Part shown: piece by piece, positions 43,286 to 52,228 of the stretch
How the letters are laid out: each line of letters opens with the position of its first letter
How positions within the stretch are numbered: the stretch's first letter is position 1
Source: a candidate division TA06 bacterium 32_111
Lineage (GTDB): Bacteria; Hydrothermota; 32-111
DNA length: 64,000 bases
Direction: 5' to 3'
Assembly (NCBI GenBank): GCA_001508335.1
Contig: LGFX01000006.1
Location: 62,001 to 126,000, forward strand
The notes under the pieces: generated by a model
Seen by the model: the letters and a program-made list of their open reading frames with translations, nothing else
Told to the model about the DNA's origin: nothing
Databases searched by the model: none
Position numbers and translations under genes: made by a program

Positions 43286-43958
43286 ACAAACTTTTTAAAA
43301 GGTATATTTTAGATATTGATTCCAATATCTCAATCCTATCGTAAGTTTCAAAAGGATCTTTACCGTAAGAGAAGACTCCGTGATCCTTTAGAATTATAGT
43401 ATCAGATATTATAGATTTTTTCCCTAACTCTTTTGCGAGTTCTAAAGAACCGGGTTTTAGCCTTTCAACTATTTCTATTTCCCTTTTAAAAATCAATTCA
43501 AACTCCGTATGAGTTTTTTTAAGATTAAGGTTAAAATCTTTCTTATTCAAATATGACGCTAAAACAAGAGAGTATCTTGTATGAAGATGAATTACACATT
43601 TTATATTGTAACCTTTTTTAAATAGAAAATCGTAAATCGTAAGATGTGTAAAGATTTCTGAGGAGGGTTTATTTTCGTTTAAAAGTAAAATTTTTTCACC
43701 TTTTTTATCTATTGAAAAGATCGATATATATTTTTTAGGCTCATCTTTAATCTTATAGAATCTGCTTCCAGTCGATGTTATGAGAAAAGATTTATCTTTT
43801 AAGTTTTTCAACTTTTCGGGAATTTTTACTTCACCGTAAACTCTATTTTTTCTATTTTTATCAAGAATTATGGATATGTTTCCTGAACCACCTTCAGAAA
43901 GGTCTTTTGTAAAAATGTTTTCACTTAAAATCTTTAAAGAAGATAAAATTTTTTTCAC
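43269..43958 (-). CDS. Class II aldolase/adducin family protein
   Basis: 229 residues with the zinc-aldolase motifs GGSGNIS, ITSTGSRFY, NKPSSE, HLHTRYS (two metal histidines) and KDHGVFSYG (third). Similar to rhamnulose/fuculose-1-phosphate aldolases; substrate not determinable. ATGA overlap with the alkaline phosphatase upstream. Confidence 0.88.
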   Translation of the reverse strand: MKKILSSLKILSENIFTKDLSEGGSGNISIILDKNRKNRVYGEVKIPEKLKNLKDKSFLITSTGSRFYKIKDEPKKYISIFSIDKKGEKILLLNENKPSSEIFTHLTIYDFLFKKGYNIKCVIHLHTRYSLVLASYLNKKDFNLNLKKTHTEFELIFKREIEIVERLKPGSLELAKELGKKSIISDTIILKDHGVFSYGKDPFETYDRIEILESISKIYLLKSLFTKIF

Positions 43959-45160
43959 AGTTTATCCGTTAAAGATTTTTTCATAATTTCAAAAAGTTCA
44001 GAGTTTTTATAAAAAATTTTTTCTATTCTAAATTTTTTAGAGTAGAAGAATCCTAAAACATCACTCCCTGTATGATCACCTTTATAGGAACCTTCCTCCT
44101 TATTTACCGAAAACTCTGAAATATCTGTGAATTTTATTTTAAAATTATTCAACGTTTTTAAAAGGTTCTCTTTTGAAGAGGTATCCACATTATTGATGAA
44201 GTATGAATCCATAGTATGGAGTAAAGAATCTGTGAATGTTCCCACGAAAACAGGGTTTGCAGTTGCATGGTCTGAAACTAGTATAACGGTTGTATTTGTT
44301 TTTGAAGCGAAATCAAGAACTCTTTTCACCATCTTTTCAGTTTCCAGAAGTTCAAAGATAAGTTCTTTGAATGCTGTATAGTGTGAAGCGTGGTCTATCC
44401 TTCCGGATTCTATCATCAAAAAGAACTCTCTGTTCATCTTTTTCGATCTTTCATAAAGATAATTCAATCCATAATCAACCATCTCTGTTAGCGTAGGTTC
44501 TTTAACGGTATCCTTTTTAAACTCATAAGAAAGGTGTGAGTTAGAAAATAATGCTATAACTTTTTTATCAGTTCTTTCTTTCAATCCATTTTTTTCTTTA
44601 ACCACCCTATATCCTTTTTTTGTGAACTCTTTTAAAAGGTCCTTTTTATCGAACCTGTTTTCTTTCAGAAAATATTTTAATCCTCCACCCATAACCAGAT
44701 CTATATCCTTTTGGCTGAGTTGTAATGCAATATCGTATTCACTGTTTCTATCTTCAACATGAGAGTAAGTTGAAGCTGGAGTTGCATGGGTGACCCTCGT
44801 GTTTGTGATAACTCCGGTTAGAAAAGAATTTTTTTTGCAAAACTCTATTATATTTTCGACATTTTTTTTATTTTTATCAATTCCTATAAATCCATTCTCA
44901 GTTTTAAAACCTGTAAAGATCGCTGTTCCTGATGCTGCAGAATCGGTAATATATGTGTTATCAGCAGTAGTTTCACAGTAAAATATTTGTGAAAAATTAT
45001 CGAAAGAGATACCTTTTAAAGGATCTGGGGATATCTTTCTGATTATAGATAGGCAATCGAAGTTCATTCCATCAGTTATAATCACTATAACATTTTCAGC
45101 GATAAGAAAATTAAAGAACAAAATTAAATATAACAATAAAGAAAAAAATTTAATTTTCAT
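43955..45160 (-). CDS. Alkaline phosphatase (PhoA family)
   Basis: 401 residues, secreted: signal peptide 1-21, then IITDGMNFD (metal Asp), nucleophile motif ITDSAASGTAIFTGF near 70, HATPASTYSHVEDRNSE, MIESGRIDHASH, VSDHAT and GDHTGSDV. Complete metal-ligand set. Periplasmic phosphomonoesterase. AAGGAG before the ATG; coupled to a class II aldolase gene. Confidence 0.94.
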   Translation of the reverse strand: MKIKFFSLLLYLILFFNFLIAENVIVIITDGMNFDCLSIIRKISPDPLKGISFDNFSQIFYCETTADNTYITDSAASGTAIFTGFKTENGFIGIDKNKKNVENIIEFCKKNSFLTGVITNTRVTHATPASTYSHVEDRNSEYDIALQLSQKDIDLVMGGGLKYFLKENRFDKKDLLKEFTKKGYRVVKEKNGLKERTDKKVIALFSNSHLSYEFKKDTVKEPTLTEMVDYGLNYLYERSKKMNREFFLMIESGRIDHASHYTAFKELIFELLETEKMVKRVLDFASKTNTTVILVSDHATANPVFVGTFTDSLLHTMDSYFINNVDTSSKENLLKTLNNFKIKFTDISEFSVNKEEGSYKGDHTGSDVLGFFYSKKFRIEKIFYKNSELFEIMKKSLTDKL

Positions 45161-45178
45161 TTTTTCTCCTTTTTAAAG

Positions 45179-45206
45179 ATTATATTTCCAAAAGATTACT
45201 TTTCAA
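45179..45206 (-). promoter_or_regulatory. Promoter of the alkaline phosphatase-aldolase pair
   Basis: Minus strand TTGAAA (45206-45201), 16-bp spacer, TATAAT (45184-45179). A leader of about 12 nt carries AAGGAG. Confidence 0.78.
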
Positions 45207-45222
45207 GGGAAATTTTTTAATA

Positions 45223-45250
45223 TTGAATTTTATGAATAATAATATATAAT
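45223..45250 (+). promoter_or_regulatory. Promoter of tRNA-Pro and glyQS
   Basis: TTGAAT (45223-45228), 16-bp spacer, TATAAT (45245-45250). The predicted start is about 9 nt before the tRNA. Divergent to the alkaline phosphatase promoter. Confidence 0.78.
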
Positions 45251-45266
45251 TAACTTTTAAAAATAT

Positions 45267-45342
45267 CGGAGCGTAGCGCAGCCCGGTTTAGCGCACCAGC
45301 ATGGGGGGCTGGGGGTCGCTGGTTCAAATCCAGTCGCTCCGA
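45267..45342 (+). tRNA. tRNA-Pro (GGG)
   Basis: Acceptor CGGAGCG/CGCTCCG, D arm GCGC/GCGC, anticodon arm CCAGC-ATGGGGG-GCTGG with anticodon GGG, T arm GCTGG-TTCAAAT-CCAGT. Discriminator A, no encoded CCA. Only 18 nt separate it from glyQ. Confidence 0.97.
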
Positions 45343-45360
45343 TATTAAGAAGGAGAAAAG

Positions 45361-46215
45361 ATGAATTTTCAGGATATTTTTTTAAATTTGTCCAAATATT
45401 GGGCTTCAAAAGGAGCGTTGATATACCAGCCATACAACAGTGAGGTTGGTGCTGGAACTTTCAATCCCGCAACATTTCTAAAAGTTCTCGATAACGGGGA
45501 ATGGAATGTTGCCTATCTTGAGATCTCCAAAAGACCAAAGGATGGAAGGTATGGTGAGAATCCAAACAGATTTCAGCAGTTCTATCAGTATCAGGTTATT
45601 TTACAACCAGCACCAAACGATGTTATGGATCTTTATGTTAAAAGCCTTGAACATATTGGAATAGATTTGAAAAAACATGACATAAGGTTCGTTGAAGATG
45701 ATTGGGAATCACCCACACTCGGTGCAAAAGGTCTTGGATGGGAGGTCTGGCTTGATGGTATGGAGATTACACAGTTCACATATTTTCAGCAGGTCGGGTC
45801 ATTTCAGTTGAAAGTGATACCTGCTGAAATAACCTACGGCCTTGAAAGGATATCAATGTTTGTTCAGAAAAAAAACTCTATTCTTGAAATGAACTGGAAT
45901 GATAGTTTAACTTGGAAAGATATTATGCTTGAACAGGAGAAAGAGTTCTGCATCTTCAATTTTAAAAAATCTGATCCAGACTTTATTATGGATCAATTTT
46001 TAAGGTCTGAAAAAGAGGTGGATAGACTGCTTTCAGAAGAACTCATATACCCAGCTTATGATTATGTTATAAAATGTTCGCATTTTTTCAACCTTCTTGA
46101 TGCGAGAGGTGTTATCTCACAAAAAGAGAGAGCCAACTACATAATGAGAATAAGAAACCTTGCGAAAAAGGTTGCTAAAAAATACATTGAAAGAAGAGAA
46201 AAGGATGAAAAATAA
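45361..46215 (+). CDS. glyQ: Glycine--tRNA ligase alpha subunit
   Basis: Catalytic class II subunit of the bacterial alpha2beta2 GlyRS. 284 residues with FQDIFLNLSKYWASKG, VGAGTFNPATFL, YVEPSKRPKDGRYGENPNR-type segment, QYQVILQP, and GLERISMFVQ. AAGGAG upstream; co-transcribed with tRNA-Pro by position. Confidence 0.97.
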   Translation: MNFQDIFLNLSKYWASKGALIYQPYNSEVGAGTFNPATFLKVLDNGEWNVAYLEISKRPKDGRYGENPNRFQQFYQYQVILQPAPNDVMDLYVKSLEHIGIDLKKHDIRFVEDDWESPTLGAKGLGWEVWLDGMEITQFTYFQQVGSFQLKVIPAEITYGLERISMFVQKKNSILEMNWNDSLTWKDIMLEQEKEFCIFNFKKSDPDFIMDQFLRSEKEVDRLLSEELIYPAYDYVIKCSHFFNLLDARGVISQKERANYIMRIRNLAKKVAKKYIERREKDEK

Positions 46216-48286
46216 AATATTTTTTGAGATGGGCTTTGAAGAGTTGCCTGTATCTTCACTTAAAACTATCCAGAGAGATTTTCCTTCGAAACTGAAAGAA
46301 TTTTTGATTTCCAGAAACATAAAAGATTTTGAAATTAAAATATTTCTTACCCCAAGAAGGTTGGCTTTATTTCTTGAAAATATTCCAGAAAAAACTGAAA
46401 GGAAAGTTAAACTCTTAAAAGGACCTCAGGAGAAACTCTTCTACAAGGATGGAAAGATAACCCGGGTTGGTCAGGGATTTTTAAAATCAAGAAATATCGA
46501 AGAGAAAGATATAGAAATTAAGGATGGGTATGTATGGTATAGAAAAGAGGAAGAAGGTGTAGAAGTATGGAAGATATTTTCTGAAAATATATTCAACATC
46601 ATCAACTTTTTAGATTTTGAAAAAAGGATGAGATGGGATAACTCGAAAATAACATTCCCAAGGCCTATAAGATGGGTTACATCTTTTTTTAATAACCAGC
46701 GCATAGAAATAAATATCGGTAACTTAAAAAGTGGAAATTATACCTTTGGTAACAGGAATACTGGTAATATAAAAATACCAATTTTCAACGGTAATGATTG
46801 GTTCGAAAAGATAAGGGAAAATTATGTTGAACCATCATTTGAGATAAGAAAGGAGATGATAATAAAAGGTATTAACGATATTGTAAATGGAACAGACCTT
46901 CTTCTAACAAAGGATGATGAACTACTTGAAGAGGTTGCATACCTTGTTGAGTATCCTGTTATTTTTAAAGGAGAGTTTGAAAAAGAATTTCTGAAACTAC
47001 CTAAAGAGATCATAATAGCAGCCCTGAAACAACATCAAAGGTATTTTACTCTTCAAAACGAAAAAGGTGAACTATCTAACTTTTTCATTTTCATTTCAAA
47101 CTCGCCCTTTGCTCAAACGGATGATATTGTTAACAACAATCAGAGAATCATAAGATCCAGACTTGAAGATGCACAATTCTATTTTGAAAACGATATTTCA
47201 AGAAGCATGGAAGATTATGAAAAAAGGTTGAAGGATACACTTTTCTGTGAGGGGCTCGGTTCTTTTTATGAAAAAATTGAAAGGAATGTAAAGATAGCTG
47301 AATACCTTTTAGATACTCTCAAATTGGATGATCTAAAAAGTATCGATCTTAAAACGGTTGGACTTGTTAGTAAATTTGATATAACAACAGATATGATAAA
47401 GGATGGGAAAGAGTTCACAAAACTACAGGGTATAATAGGTTACCATTATGCAAAAATAAAAGGTTTCGAAGAGGATATTGCAAAAGTTTCCTACGAACAT
47501 TATTTCCCTCTGACCGCATTGGATAAGAATCCAACAACGGAACTCGGTAAAGTTTTTTCAATAGCCGAAAAGGTTGACAATATAGTAGCAGCTTTCGTTT
47601 CAGGTAATAAACCAACAGGGAGTAAAGATATAATGTACGTTAGAAGGGATACCTTATCATTGATTTCACTTTTGGTTACAGATCGAATATCTCTTTCACT
47701 TTCTGATACTTTTAAATTTTCAACATCACTTTTAAAAGGTGAAAAGTTTTTTGATGAGATAATCAGTTATATAAAAAAGAGGGTTGAAATATTTTTTAAA
47801 GATTATTTCAACATAGATTACGATGTTTCGAGATCCTTCTTAAAGAATGGTAATGTTGACCCATACGATATAAAGAAGAGGTGTGAAAAAGTAATTTCTT
47901 TGAAAAATGATGAAAATTTCAGAATTATGGTTGAAGGACAAAAAAGGGTTACCAACATTTTGAAAGGTATTGAAAAGGTTGAAATGATTGATTTCGATTT
48001 CGATAACGATTATGAGAGGAAACTCTTTGAGATGGGAAAGTCAGTTTCAGAGAGAAATAAAAAACTTTTTGAAGTGAAAGATTATGAAGGTATTTTGAAA
48101 AATCTCCTTTCTTTGAGAGAACCTATAGATAGATTCTTTGACAATGTTCTTGTTAACGATCCTGATGATAAAAAGAGAAAAAGAAGGTTGGCTCTTCTAT
48201 TCTTTATTAGACAGATATTTCTTGAATTTTCAGATCTTTCTTTTATAGTTTTTGAACAGATAGAAAACAAAAAGGATGAAGCATGA
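46205..48286 (+). CDS. glyS: Glycine--tRNA ligase beta subunit
   Basis: 693 residues starting FFEMGFEELPVSSL, with FPRPIRW, ALKQHQRYFTL, KLQGIIGYHYAKIKGF and the C-terminal anticodon region. I place the start at ATG 46205, 11 nt inside glyQ, matching the family's start; the frame is open 15 codons earlier. Confidence 0.96.
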   Translation: MKNKIFFEMGFEELPVSSLKTIQRDFPSKLKEFLISRNIKDFEIKIFLTPRRLALFLENIPEKTERKVKLLKGPQEKLFYKDGKITRVGQGFLKSRNIEEKDIEIKDGYVWYRKEEEGVEVWKIFSENIFNIINFLDFEKRMRWDNSKITFPRPIRWVTSFFNNQRIEINIGNLKSGNYTFGNRNTGNIKIPIFNGNDWFEKIRENYVEPSFEIRKEMIIKGINDIVNGTDLLLTKDDELLEEVAYLVEYPVIFKGEFEKEFLKLPKEIIIAALKQHQRYFTLQNEKGELSNFFIFISNSPFAQTDDIVNNNQRIIRSRLEDAQFYFENDISRSMEDYEKRLKDTLFCEGLGSFYEKIERNVKIAEYLLDTLKLDDLKSIDLKTVGLVSKFDITTDMIKDGKEFTKLQGIIGYHYAKIKGFEEDIAKVSYEHYFPLTALDKNPTTELGKVFSIAEKVDNIVAAFVSGNKPTGSKDIMYVRRDTLSLISLLVTDRISLSLSDTFKFSTSLLKGEKFFDEIISYIKKRVEIFFKDYFNIDYDVSRSFLKNGNVDPYDIKKRCEKVISLKNDENFRIMVEGQKRVTNILKGIEKVEMIDFDFDNDYERKLFEMGKSVSERNKKLFEVKDYEGILKNLLSLREPIDRFFDNVLVNDPDDKKRKRRLALLFFIRQIFLEFSDLSFIVFEQIENKKDEA

Positions 48287-49251
48287 GATTTCCAAGAGGT
48301 AGAGCACTACTTGAAAATACAAACATTGAATTCATAAATTTTGATAACATACTTCACGCCGGGAAAAGGGAAAGATCACATAGGATACATGGTTATGTTT
48401 CTTTGATATATCCACAGGATGTTGATCTTATTTTCCTATCTTTAGGTGAGCCGATAAATGCAGCAAGATTCTCCCAGAACTCAAGAAAGTTAATCTCTAT
48501 AAATGAGGTTGTTAAAAGGGTAAAGGAAGCGAATGTTGGAATAATAAACATTTATGAAGTACCTGAAGAACTCGTTTTACTTATGGTTTCGACTTTTACC
48601 TTAACACCTATTTTGAAAGATAAAGATTACACGGAAATTTCAGTTGAAAAAATGGTTGCTCAACTTGGTAAAGAAAAGTTTTCAGGTTTTCTTGAAATAA
48701 AGAAAGGAAACGAATATTTTTATTCCATCTTTGAAAAAGGTTTACCCACAAGGGGATATTTTGGAGATAAACTGAATGTTACCATAACCCCATCACTTCT
48801 TTTGCAAATTTTAAAATCAACATCGAAGGATGGTAGCAATGTAAAATTTTCTCTCTTTGATAAACTACCTGAAAGGATAGAACAGGCTACACCTCCAACA
48901 ATTCAACTACTTTTAAAAAGTGTTAACAATATCATAAAAGAGTTCGCTGTTTCATATGGACCGACATTTGCTAAAAAGGGAGCTCTAATTGCAAAATCAC
49001 ATATAGATGATGATTACAAATTCATGAAGGATATTACAATTACAGGTGTTGAACTTTCAGGTGATGTTCTTGCGACTAAAGATGAGTTTGTAAAAGCTAT
49101 GGCTGAGTTCGTTAACAGGTTTATGAAAACATACGATGTAATATGTGACGATAAGATAAAAGAGGAAATTTTTAGAAAATCTTTGAAAGATTTTAGATTC
49201 GCCTTAAAATCTTTGGGGTTTTTCAACTATACCATGTTTAAAGATGAGTAA
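48283..49251 (+). CDS. Unknown protein with two DUF4388/PATAN-like modules
   Basis: 322 residues. I see two related stretches, about 35-110 (RIHGYVSLIYPQDVDLIFLSLGEPINAARF) and 125-200 (FSGFLEIKKGNEYFYSIFEKGLPTRGYF), each a beta-rich G-x-L...y.iif..G.p...-type unit as in DUF4388/PATAN domains found with bacterial signalling proteins. The C-terminal 110 residues are helical and unrecognised. No catalytic motif. Tight coupling with glyS (4-nt overlap) and rsmI (8 nt). Function unknown. Confidence 0.7.
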   Translation: MRFPRGRALLENTNIEFINFDNILHAGKRERSHRIHGYVSLIYPQDVDLIFLSLGEPINAARFSQNSRKLISINEVVKRVKEANVGIINIYEVPEELVLLMVSTFTLTPILKDKDYTEISVEKMVAQLGKEKFSGFLEIKKGNEYFYSIFEKGLPTRGYFGDKLNVTITPSLLLQILKSTSKDGSNVKFSLFDKLPERIEQATPPTIQLLLKSVNNIIKEFAVSYGPTFAKKGALIAKSHIDDDYKFMKDITITGVELSGDVLATKDEFVKAMAEFVNRFMKTYDVICDDKIKEEIFRKSLKDFRFALKSLGFFNYTMFKDE

Positions 49252-49921
49252 ACTTTACATCATTCCAAAAGACATAGGAAACATAGATGACGTTTCTTTA
49301 AGAGTTAAAAAGAGTTTAGAAGAATGTGATTTTATAGTTTGTGAGGATACGAGGGTAACCGGAATATTCATAAAAAAACTTGGAATTGAAAAAAAAGATT
49401 ACATCTCTTTTACAGAGTATGATCAGATAAAAAAAACTCCAACGATAATAAGAAAAATTAAAGAGGGCAATATTTGTGGACTGTTGAGTGATTCAGGAAT
49501 GCCTCTTATTTCAGACCCTGGATACTATCTTGTAAGGGAAGCTATTAAAGAGGATGTAAATGTTATACCCTTACCCGGACCTGTTGCTTTTGTTACTGCT
49601 CTTGTTGGTTCGGGGCTGCCAACAGATTCGTTTACATTTTATGGATTTCTCCCAAAGAAAAAGGGTAAAAAGGAAAAAAAACTTAGGGATGCTTTGTCAA
49701 GGAACGAAACTTCAATATTTTACGAATCACCGTACAGGATAGAGGAAACTTTGAAAGATATATACAGGATAGATCCAAAAAGGAATATAGTTGTAGCGAG
49801 AGAGTTAACAAAAAGATTTGAAGAGTTTATAAGGGGCTCTGTCGAAGATGTTTTAAAAAAGGATTGGGTAAAAAAAGGAGAGATAGTACTTTTGATCGAA
49901 GGAGATAAAAATGGTAAATGA
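49244..49921 (+). CDS. rsmI: 16S rRNA (cytidine-1402-2'-O)-methyltransferase
   Basis: 225 residues of the tetrapyrrole-methylase fold: LYIIPKDIGNIDDVSLR, CEDTR, LLSDSGMPLISDPGYYLVR, PLPGPVAFVTALVGSGLP, FYGFLPKKKGKK and FYESPYRIEETL. All RsmI hallmarks. Confidence 0.95.
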   Translation: MSKLYIIPKDIGNIDDVSLRVKKSLEECDFIVCEDTRVTGIFIKKLGIEKKDYISFTEYDQIKKTPTIIRKIKEGNICGLLSDSGMPLISDPGYYLVREAIKEDVNVIPLPGPVAFVTALVGSGLPTDSFTFYGFLPKKKGKKEKKLRDALSRNETSIFYESPYRIEETLKDIYRIDPKRNIVVARELTKRFEEFIRGSVEDVLKKDWVKKGEIVLLIEGDKNGK

Positions 49922-50504
49922 TAGAATAAAAAATCTTTTCAGATCTTTCTTTAGTCCAATAGTGAACATTTTTATTCTTTTAAAAATACATCCCAACTTT
50001 TTAACCATAACAGGTTCTTTAATTTCTCTTTGTGCTGGTTTACTTTACACTAAAGGTTTTTTTGTATACGGTGGATTGGTTCTTCTTTTTGGTTCTTTGT
50101 ACGATACTTTTGACGGAATGGTTGCAAGAAAAACAAATAAGGTGAGTGATTTTGGTGCTTTTCTTGATTCAACCCTTGATAGATTCAATGAGTTTTTCGT
50201 TCTAACTGGTATTTCAATATTTTTTTATAGAAACAAAATGGAGATATATTCACTTATAACTATTTTTGCTATCTTCTCTTCAATTATGGTTAGTTATACC
50301 AGAGCAAGGGCTGAGGGACTTGGGATAGAGTGCAAAAAAGGTTTAATGGGTAGAGTTGAAAGGATGATATTTTTAATTGTAATTTCTTTTTTACCATTGA
50401 ATATTTACAAATTTATGATAATATTATTTACATTCCTGACTTTTATAACTGTGGTTCAAAGAATTTTGATTGTAAAGACTGGAATAAAAAAGAAGGAGGT
50501 TTAA
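49911..50504 (+). CDS. CDP-alcohol phosphatidyltransferase
   Basis: 197 residues, six-helix membrane enzyme with the signature [20 protein letters not shown]...LD (DGxxAR-x8-G-x3-D-x3-D) near 66. Next to inositol-3-phosphate synthase, so it probably makes phosphatidylinositol phosphate or a related inositol lipid; a glycerophosphate acceptor is the alternative. No inositol monophosphatase or IPCT domain in the window. Confidence 0.87.
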   Translation: MVNDRIKNLFRSFFSPIVNIFILLKIHPNFLTITGSLISLCAGLLYTKGFFVYGGLVLLFGSLYDTFDGMVARKTNKVSDFGAFLDSTLDRFNEFFVLTGISIFFYRNKMEIYSLITIFAIFSSIMVSYTRARAEGLGIECKKGLMGRVERMIFLIVISFLPLNIYKFMIILFTFLTFITVVQRILIVKTGIKKKEV

Positions 50505-50508
50505 AAAA

Positions 50509-51600
50509 ATGGCTAAGAAGAGTAAAAAGATAAGGGTCGGGATCATAGGTGTAGGGAACTGCGCCTCATCTCTCGTTCAAGGTGTTGAATTCTATAAGAA
50601 TGCAAGAGAGAATGAAATGATCCCTGGGCTTATGCATGTAAATCTTGGTGGATATCATATCTCTGATATTGAGTTTTCCTGTGCTATAGACATCAACAAA
50701 ACTAAAGTTGGAAAAGATCTTTCAGAGGCTATTTTTGCACACCCAAACAACACATTCAAATTTACTGATGTTCCCAAATTGGGAGTAAAGGTTGAAAGGG
50801 GAATGACTCACGATGGAATAGGAAAGTATCTTGCAGAGGTAATTGAAAAGGCACCTGGAAAGACTGCTGACATAGTTCAACTTCTTAAAGATACAAAGAC
50901 AGATATGGTTATAAATTATCTCCCTGTAGGAAGTGAAGAAGCAACAAAATGGTATGTTGAACAGGCACTTCAGGCAAAAGTTGGTTTCATAAACGCTATT
51001 CCTGTTTTTATTGCGTCTTCAGATTATTGGGCGAAAAGGTTCAAAGATGCGAATCTCCCTATAATAGGTGATGATATAAAATCACAGGTAGGTGCAACGA
51101 TAACGCATAGAGTATTAACTTCACTTTTCGTGGATAGGGGAGTTAGGCTCGATAGAACATATCAATTGAACATTGGTGGAAACACAGATTTTTTGAACAT
51201 GCTCGAAAGGGAAAGACTCGAGAGTAAAAAGATATCAAAGACTCAGGCTGTTACATCGATTCTTCCTTATAAAATTGATGAGGAAAACATCCACATAGGT
51301 CCATCAGATTATGTTGCATGGTTGAAAGATAGAAAATGGTGCTTTTTGAGAATGGAGGGGACAACCTTTGGAGAGGTTCCTTTGAATCTTGAACTGAAAC
51401 TTGAAGTTTGGGATTCTCCAAATTCAGCAGGTGTAATAATAGATGCAATTAGATGTTTGAAACTCGCCTTGGATAATAAACTTTCAGGTCCACAGATAGA
51501 ACCAGCATCTTACTTCATGAAATCTCCACCAGTTCAATTCCCTGATTCAATATGCAGAAAGAAGACAGAGGATTTTATTGCCAAATACTCTCTGAAATAG
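50509..51600 (+). CDS. myo-Inositol-1(3)-phosphate synthase
   Basis: 363 residues of the short archaeal/actinobacterial type. N-terminal NAD motif [39 protein letters not shown], the catalytic block [18 protein letters not shown], and [12 protein letters not shown]. Converts glucose 6-phosphate to inositol phosphate. Strong GGAGG. Follows the CDP-alcohol enzyme by 4 nt. Confidence 0.95.
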   Translation: MAKKSKKIRVGIIGVGNCASSLVQGVEFYKNARENEMIPGLMHVNLGGYHISDIEFSCAIDINKTKVGKDLSEAIFAHPNNTFKFTDVPKLGVKVERGMTHDGIGKYLAEVIEKAPGKTADIVQLLKDTKTDMVINYLPVGSEEATKWYVEQALQAKVGFINAIPVFIASSDYWAKRFKDANLPIIGDDIKSQVGATITHRVLTSLFVDRGVRLDRTYQLNIGGNTDFLNMLERERLESKKISKTQAVTSILPYKIDEENIHIGPSDYVAWLKDRKWCFLRMEGTTFGEVPLNLELKLEVWDSPNSAGVIIDAIRCLKLALDNKLSGPQIEPASYFMKSPPVQFPDSICRKKTEDFIAKYSLK

Positions 51601-51601
51601 T

Positions 51602-52219
51602 ATGGAAGGACTTTTTATCACTTTTGAAGGTGTTGAAGGTTGCGGGAAAACAACACAGGCAAAATTGCTTTATGAGTTCTTAAGACAGAAAAATATAGAA
51701 TGCGTCCTCACCCATGAACCGGGCGGGACGCGAATTTCTGAAAAGATAAGGGAAATTTTACTTGATAGTGAAAACGGAGAGATGGTTTACCTGACGGAAC
51801 TATTTTTATATCTTGCAAGTAGATCTCAGCATACCTTTGAAAAAATTATGCCCTCTTTAAAGAGTGGGAAAGTAGTTATTTGTGATAGATATTTTGATTC
51901 CACATTAGCATATCAGGGTGAAGGAAGAAATATCCCAAAGCAGAAGGTAATCGAGATAAACAACTTTGCAACAGGTGGATTGATACCACATCTAACATTT
52001 TTGATAGATATTGATGTTGAAAAGGGCATAGAGAGGATTAGAGAAAGGAAAGGTTTCGATAGGATGGAAGGTCAAAATACGGAATTCCATAAAAGAGTTA
52101 GAGGTGCTTTCCTTTCTCTTGCAAGAGAGAATAAGGAGAGATTCAGGATAATAGATGGTTCAAAATCCATTGAACTGATACATAAAGAGATAGTCAACAT
52201 AGTTTTAAATTTTATTTAG
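51602..52219 (+). CDS. tmk: Thymidylate kinase
   Basis: 205 residues; P-loop FEGVEGCGKTTQAK, EPGGTRISEKIRE, and DRYFDSTLAYQGEGR. Phosphorylates dTMP. Starts one base after the previous stop without a clear Shine-Dalgarno. Confidence 0.96.
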   Translation: MEGLFITFEGVEGCGKTTQAKLLYEFLRQKNIECVLTHEPGGTRISEKIREILLDSENGEMVYLTELFLYLASRSQHTFEKIMPSLKSGKVVICDRYFDSTLAYQGEGRNIPKQKVIEINNFATGGLIPHLTFLIDIDVEKGIERIRERKGFDRMEGQNTEFHKRVRGAFLSLARENKERFRIIDGSKSIELIHKEIVNIVLNFI

Positions 52220-52228
52220 GAGTTTTCG

